64,000 bases of DNA, from NCBI RefSeq assembly GCF_010728725.1, contig NZ_AP022606.1, forward strand, positions 2,294,001 through 2,358,000, in the 5' to 3' direction. Under the pieces are notes generated by a model. The model did not search any database. It worked only from the letters and a program-made list of their open reading frames with translations, and was not told the origin of the DNA. This stretch comes from Mycobacterium branderi. GTDB taxonomy: Bacteria; Actinomycetota; Actinomycetes; Mycobacteriales; Mycobacteriaceae. Positions 59,776-64,000 of this stretch are shown piece after piece (the stretch's first letter is position 1; each line of letters starts with the position of its first letter). The translations under genes and the position numbers were made by a program.

Positions 59776-59832
59776 CGACTCTGCGGTTTCATACGCGACA
59801 CGCCGAGGGAGACGTCTCAAACCGCAGACTCG
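59776..59832. terminator. Long imperfect palindrome between convergent thiolase and ercc3 genes
   Basis: Arms CGACTCTGCGGTTT (59776-59789) and AAACCGCAGACTCG (59819-59832) pair at 13 of 14 positions around a 29-nt loop that itself contains the small palindrome GAGACGTCTC. It is probably a bidirectional terminator or a member of a dispersed palindromic family. Confidence 0.68.
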
Positions 59833-59865
59833 GGGTGCGCTGAACTGGACGGTGCGTGCTCGCGC

Positions 59866-61515
59866 TCAGATGGCCGGGCCCAGAAGGTCATCCGCGTCGC
59901 GGATGACGTAGCCGTAGCCCTGCTCGGCCAAGAAGCGCTGGCGGTGTGCGGCGTACTCGGCGTCCTGGCTGTCGCGGGCCACCACCGAATAGAATTTGGC
60001 GCCGCCGCCGTCGGCCTTGGGCCGCAGCAACCGGCCCAGCCGCTGCGCCTCCTCCTGCCGCGACCCGAAGGTGCCCGAAACCTGCACGGCCACGGACGCT
60101 TCCGGCAAGTCGATGGAGAAGTTGGCCACCTTGGACACCACCAGCGTGGTCACCTCGCCGCGGCGAAAGGCGTCGAACAGCGCCTCGCGTTCGGCGGTCT
60201 TGGTGGACCCCTGGATCACCGGCGCGTTCAGTACCTCGCCGAGTTCCTCGAGCTGGTCCAGATAGGCGCCGATCACCAGGGTCTGCTCGCCGGGATGGCG
60301 ACTCAGGATCGAGCGCACCACCGCGATCTTCGAATGCGCCGTCGAGCAGATCCGGTAGCGTTCGTCGGGCTCGGCGGTGGCGTAGGTCATCCGTTCACTG
60401 TCGGTGAGCGTGACGCGCACCTCGACGCATTCAGCCGGCGCGATCCAGCCTTGTGCCTCAATGTCTTTCCACGGCGCGTCGTAGCGCTTGGGGCCGATGA
60501 GGGAAAACACGTCGCCCTCGCGGCCGTCCTCGCGGATCAGCGTGGCGGTCAATCCCAGCCGGCGCCGTGACTGCAGGTCGGCGGTCATCCGGAACACGGG
60601 CGCCGGCAGCAGATGCACCTCGTCGTAGATGATCAGTCCCCAGTCGCGGCTGTCGAAGAGCTCCAGATGCCGGTACTCGCCCTTGGTGCGACGGGTCATC
60701 ACCTGGTAGGTGGCGATGGTGACCGGCCGAATCTCTTTGCGCTCACCGGAGTATTCGCCGATCTCGTTCTCGGTCAGCGACGTGCGGGCGATCAGTTCGC
60801 GTTTCCACTGCCGGCCTGCGACGGTGTTGGTGACCAAAATCAGCGTCGTCGCACTGGCTTTCGCCATCGCGGCCGCACCCACCAATGTCTTGCCCGCCCC
60901 GCACGGCAGCACCACCACGCCGGATCCGCCCGACCAGAACGACTCGGTGGCCATCTCCTGGTAGTCGCGCAGATGCCAGCCGTTCTGGCGCAGGCTGATC
61001 GGGTGCGCCTCGCCGTCGACATAGCCGGCCAAATCCTCCGCGGGCCAGCCGATCTTGAGCAGCATCTGCTTGACCCGGCCCCGCTCGCTGGGGTGCACGA
61101 TCACGGTGTCGTCGTCGATGCGGGCACCCAGCATGGGCGCGATCTTCTTGTGCCGCAACACTTCTTCGAGCACTGCGCGGTCCAGGCTGACCAGTGTCAG
61201 GCCGTGGGCGGGGTTCTTGACCAGCTGGAGTCGCCCGTAGCGGGCCATGGTGTCGACGATGTCGACCAAAAGCGGCTGGGGTACCGCGTAGCGGGAGAAG
61301 CTGACCAAGGCGTCGACGACCTGCTCGGCGTCGTGGCCGGCGGCGCGCGCGTTCCACAGCGCCAGCGGCGTGATCCGGTAGGTGTGCACGTGCTCGGGTG
61401 CGCGCTCCAGCTCGGCGAACGGCGCGATCGCCGCGCGCGCGGCCCCGGCCAGCTCGTGCTCGACCTCGAGCAGCACCGTCTTGTCGGACTGCACGATCAA
61501 CGGCCCGTCAGTCAT
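59866..61515 (-). CDS. ercc3: XPB/Ercc3-type DNA helicase (Rv0861c orthologue)
   Basis: Superfamily 2 helicase of 549 aa. An N-terminal damage-recognition-like domain is followed by HLRDYQEMA (Q-like), Walker A CGAGKT (205-210), TNTVAGRQW (Ia), DEVH box (298-301), GLTATL (III), the RED motif (328-330) and the C-terminal VSKVANFSIDLPEA...QRLGRLLRPK (V/VI). Mycobacterial XPB is a 3'-5' ATP-dependent helicase. It is 9 bp downstream of the Rv0862c orthologue, its presumed partner, and convergent with the accessory block. Confidence 0.95.
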   Translation of the reverse strand: MTDGPLIVQSDKTVLLEVEHELAGAARAAIAPFAELERAPEHVHTYRITPLALWNARAAGHDAEQVVDALVSFSRYAVPQPLLVDIVDTMARYGRLQLVKNPAHGLTLVSLDRAVLEEVLRHKKIAPMLGARIDDDTVIVHPSERGRVKQMLLKIGWPAEDLAGYVDGEAHPISLRQNGWHLRDYQEMATESFWSGGSGVVVLPCGAGKTLVGAAAMAKASATTLILVTNTVAGRQWKRELIARTSLTENEIGEYSGERKEIRPVTIATYQVMTRRTKGEYRHLELFDSRDWGLIIYDEVHLLPAPVFRMTADLQSRRRLGLTATLIREDGREGDVFSLIGPKRYDAPWKDIEAQGWIAPAECVEVRVTLTDSERMTYATAEPDERYRICSTAHSKIAVVRSILSRHPGEQTLVIGAYLDQLEELGEVLNAPVIQGSTKTAEREALFDAFRRGEVTTLVVSKVANFSIDLPEASVAVQVSGTFGSRQEEAQRLGRLLRPKADGGGAKFYSVVARDSQDAEYAAHRQRFLAEQGYGYVIRDADDLLGPAI

Positions 61516-61524
61516 AAAGCCCCA

Positions 61525-63765
61525 TTATCCGGACTCCGCCGACACGGACGTGATGCGATGGATGGCGAACTCGCGGGCCTGCCCGGACGTCGAATCGAAG
61601 GCCACCAGCTGCCCGCCGACCACCGTGATCGGCGACACCACCCGCTGGGTGGCCACCCCGGCGGCATCGACGTAGCCGATCACCACGGTCTCGTCTCGCT
61701 GTGCGGCGCGCTGCAGCAGCGACATGGCGACCGCGGGGTCGACCCGCACGTTGGCGAACGGCGCGCTGCTCACCTTGCGCAGCACCGCGACGATCCCGCT
61801 CAGCGACTCGGTGCTTGGCCGGGGGATCGGCCGGGGCGCTCGACGCTGCTGGGGTGTGGGCACCCGCGCGCCGCGGGCCCGGATGTCGACGATGGTGCCG
61901 GTGGAATCCTCGGCGGCCGGCGCGAACCCGGCGTCGCGCAAGGCCGTCAGCACCTCGGCGATTGGCGCTTGGGAGATCGCCACCGTCGGCGCCAGCACCC
62001 GCAGTCCCAGGTGGTCAGCCGCGGCCACCGCCTGGGCCAGCAAGGCCGGGTCCTCGCAGCGGACGAACGAGGTGGCCATGCCGATCCGCAGCTGCCCGTG
62101 CCGACGGGCCACGTCGTCGATGAGGTAGCTAAGCGATTGCGGCACCGGCGTTTTGGAGTGCTTCTCGAACAGCGCGCGGATACTGTCGGCGGTTTTCCCG
62201 ATGTCGAGCGCATGCCGGATCGAGGCTTCGCTGATCCGGTACACCATTGCCGCGCCGGCCGACTCGACGGTGGCGACCGCGGCGAGGTCGTCGGCCAGAT
62301 GGCGTTCCAGCGGCCCGGGCACCACCACGGTCAGGTCGGCCTGGACCAGGAAGTGGTCGATCGGCTCGGGCAGCGCCCGGTTCATCGTGTCGACGACGGA
62401 GTCGTCGTGGTCCAGCAGCGCGCGCCCCGGTGTGCTGATTGCTCCGCGGCCGACCAGACCGAGGAAGTGCGCCTCGTCGAGCAGGTCGGCGACCGGCCCG
62501 GGCTGCAGCCGTTTGCCCCACCGCGGCCGCCGCCACACCAGGGCAGCCGACGCCGACGTCTCGTCGACACCGGTACCGGCGGGCAGCTCGGCCAGCAGGC
62601 CCAGCAACAGCCGACGATCCAGCGGCGCAGCCGTGGAATACACCGAATCTGACAGTGCGCCATAGGGTTTGGCGTCCGGACCACGGGTGCCGATCAGCCC
62701 TGGGCGTCGCGGCAGGTCGAGCCAGGTCCTGGCCAACAGATGCCAGCGCTCTGCGGTGGACGCCTCCGCGTAACGGTCGGCGGCCACCGTCGGCGCCCAG
62801 TAGGGCCCCTCGCCGTCCTCGGGTGGTGGTTCGGGCATGCCGACCGCGATCAGACCGGCCGCCGCTGCCAGTTCCAGGATCAGGCTCAGCCGGGCTTCGT
62901 CGATGCCGGTGATCTTGGCCAGCCGCTTGACTTCGCGTACCCCGAGTCCGCCGCTTCTCAGCTCGGGAACCGGTGCAGCGCTAAGGGTTTCCAGCAGCAT
63001 GTCGAGTTCGCGCAGCAGGTCGATGACCGCTCCGGCGGCGGAGGCATCGACGTCGGCTTGGGTGGTGGCCGTGACGGCCGGATCGGGGGCGGCGAGCTGA
63101 GTCGGACCCGGGTCCTCGCCACGCAGCACGTGTCCGACCTGGCGCGGCAGGATCACCGTGTCGGCGTCGATGCGGCGCAGCAGACCCTTGGCCAGCAATC
63201 GGGGCACCGGGCGGTCCGGCGGGGCGCCCGGCGCGGCGTCGCGGGTGCGCCCCAGCGGCGACCCGTCCGACAGCTTGTCCAGCACGAGCAGTGCGTCGTC
63301 GTCGAGTTCGTCCAGCAGCTCGATGATCTGGTCGCGGGTGTGCGGCTCGTCTTCGAGGATCGCTTGCCCGGGATACCAGGGCAGTCCCGCACCGGCGTCG
63401 GCGGCCACCCGGACCTCGGTCTCACCCCACACCAGGGCGCGCTCCCTGAGGTCGTCGAGCGCACCCAGGACGTCGGCTTCGGCCGCGCGGTCGCCGATCA
63501 GCGCGACGAGCTTGGCGACCGGTACCGGCGCGGAGTCGGCGTGCAGCACCAGCAGCGCGTCGATGACCGCCAGCCGCAGGAAGTCCAGCTCGTCGGTGGC
63601 GGCCCGGATCGACTGGCGGGCCGCAGCGCGGGCAGCCAGCGCGGCGATGCTGCCGGGCGGCGGCTGGGCAAGATCCGGGCGCAGTTCCAGCAGGCGCACC
63701 AGCCGCTCGTCGGGCAGGTCGGCCAGCCAGGACCCCAGCGGGATGCTCGGGGTGTGTTCTGTCAT
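61525..63765 (-). CDS. Helicase-associated protein (Rv0862c orthologue)
   Basis: Large protein of 746 aa starting at the ATG 63763-63765 ([27 protein letters not shown]); the open frame runs 56 codons further but lies under the divergent gene. Mostly helical with winged-helix-like parts; the C-terminal region [69 protein letters not shown] is a WYL-like module. The family, known as helicase C-terminal-like or XPB/Ssl2-like, is placed beside ercc3 in actinobacteria. The function is unproven; a loader or regulator of XPB is plausible. Confidence 0.9.
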   Translation of the reverse strand: MTEHTPSIPLGSWLADLPDERLVRLLELRPDLAQPPPGSIAALAARAAARQSIRAATDELDFLRLAVIDALLVLHADSAPVPVAKLVALIGDRAAEADVLGALDDLRERALVWGETEVRVAADAGAGLPWYPGQAILEDEPHTRDQIIELLDELDDDALLVLDKLSDGSPLGRTRDAAPGAPPDRPVPRLLAKGLLRRIDADTVILPRQVGHVLRGEDPGPTQLAAPDPAVTATTQADVDASAAGAVIDLLRELDMLLETLSAAPVPELRSGGLGVREVKRLAKITGIDEARLSLILELAAAAGLIAVGMPEPPPEDGEGPYWAPTVAADRYAEASTAERWHLLARTWLDLPRRPGLIGTRGPDAKPYGALSDSVYSTAAPLDRRLLLGLLAELPAGTGVDETSASAALVWRRPRWGKRLQPGPVADLLDEAHFLGLVGRGAISTPGRALLDHDDSVVDTMNRALPEPIDHFLVQADLTVVVPGPLERHLADDLAAVATVESAGAAMVYRISEASIRHALDIGKTADSIRALFEKHSKTPVPQSLSYLIDDVARRHGQLRIGMATSFVRCEDPALLAQAVAAADHLGLRVLAPTVAISQAPIAEVLTALRDAGFAPAAEDSTGTIVDIRARGARVPTPQQRRAPRPIPRPSTESLSGIVAVLRKVSSAPFANVRVDPAVAMSLLQRAAQRDETVVIGYVDAAGVATQRVVSPITVVGGQLVAFDSTSGQAREFAIHRITSVSAESG

Positions 63766-63823
63766 TGCTGACCAGCGTAAAGCAGCCGCCCAATGTCCAC
63801 GCGCCGCAAGACGACCTGTCAGA

Positions 63824-64000
63824 ATGGACCGCGTGGCTGACAATGCTGACAAGAAGACCAGGTACGTCGACCCCGGCTGGCCGACGAGCGACCCCGACGA
63901 CCACGCGGTGAGCGAACTGGCGACGGATCGCACGGGTGCGCTGTCCCCTTTTGGTGACCTGGTGTTCCCGCTGCCGTCCGACGAGCTGCCCTACGTACAC
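63824..64000 (+). CDS. Conserved hypothetical protein (Rv0863-like), cut by window end
   Basis: A 59-codon start of a gene that continues past the window. It reads [23 protein letters not shown]...[34 protein letters not shown] at 63824 or GTG at 63833 may be the start. By place, between the Rv0862c orthologue and what would be moaC2, and by text from memory it matches the small protein Rv0863. The function is unknown. Divergent from the Rv0862c orthologue by 58 bp. Confidence 0.75.
   Translation, partial: MDRVADNADKKTRYVDPGWPTSDPDDHAVSELATDRTGALSPFGDLVFPLPSDELPYVH

Noticed and set aside
60613..62652. Long rightward open frame (679 codons) across ercc3 and the Rv0862c orthologue
   Set aside because: Antisense of two well-recognised genes; composition is His/Arg/Gly-rich without motifs, as expected from the complement of GC-rich codons.

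Overview
The window is GC-rich mycobacterial chromosome. The markers are a complete yrbE-mce operon, a 13E12-family HNH gene, atypical 3Fe-4S ferredoxins beside P450s, F420-type LLM oxidoreductases, a membrane HAMP/class III cyclase, and at 45.1-64.0 kb a block matching, from memory, M. tuberculosis Rv0853c-Rv0863 (pdc, SRPBCC genes, dapC, fadA, fadB, ercc3, Rv0862c, Rv0863). The rich set of P450, amidohydrolase, SDR and acyl-CoA genes suggests a nontuberculous, probably slow-growing Mycobacterium; the species cannot be fixed from the sequence alone. No tRNA, rRNA, CRISPR array or intact insertion sequence was seen.

Layout. 1-4.9 kb: 3' end of an SDR, a 13E12 HNH protein, and a YhgE/Pip-type membrane protein with a degenerate ABC ATPase-like partner. 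5.0-16.0 kb: a mostly leftward, tightly overlapped catabolic array (3Fe-4S ferredoxin, P450, two 3-hydroxyisobutyrate-dehydrogenase-like enzymes, hydrolase, DUF35-thiolase fusion, second ferredoxin, orphan NuoF-like flavoprotein, second hydrolase, Rieske ferredoxin, two amidohydrolases), broken only by one rightward gene at 12.06 kb. 16.3-18.5 kb: a divergent acyl-CoA dehydrogenase pair. 18.5-19.2 kb: two gene remnants (PIN toxin, thiolase). 19.2-28.8 kb: yrbEA-yrbEB-mceA-F, each gene overlapping or nearly touching the next. 28.8-30.8 kb: a secreted protein and two Mce-associated membrane proteins on the opposite strand. 31-33.4 kb: two small secreted proteins and an adenylate cyclase. 33.4-40.4 kb: SDR, P450, two TetR regulators, an FAD oxidoreductase, a SnoaL-like protein, a second SDR and a DapB-like reductase. 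40.4-45.2 kb: a small MmpS-like secreted protein and an enoyl-CoA hydratase leftward, then amidohydrolase-FadD-DUF-Bfd rightward. 45.2-53.0 kb and 59.9-64.0 kb: the conserved Rv0853c-Rv0863 block, lacking far (Rv0855) and split after fadB by about 6.8 kb of accessory genes (methyltransferase, PNPOx-like, two LLM enzymes, FAD monooxygenase, TetR, ABM protein, DUF35 plus thiolase) with a long palindrome at each edge.

How it may work together. The 5-18.5 kb array has the parts for oxidising, CoA-activated shortening and carbon-carbon cleavage of a lipid or alicyclic substrate: P450 with its own ferredoxin, an alpha2beta2-type acyl-CoA dehydrogenase, and a DUF35-thiolase that lacks the usual nucleophilic Cys and resembles Ltp2-type retro-aldolases. 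The 41.7-45.0 kb amidohydrolase/FadD operon is probably co-regulated with it. The palindrome GAGAATnnnATTCTC, with a -10-like TATTCT inside it, lies in front of the dehydrogenase pair, the amidohydrolase array, the FadD operon and (degenerate) the enoyl-CoA hydratase. Three other palindromes mark likely sites for the three TetR regulators.
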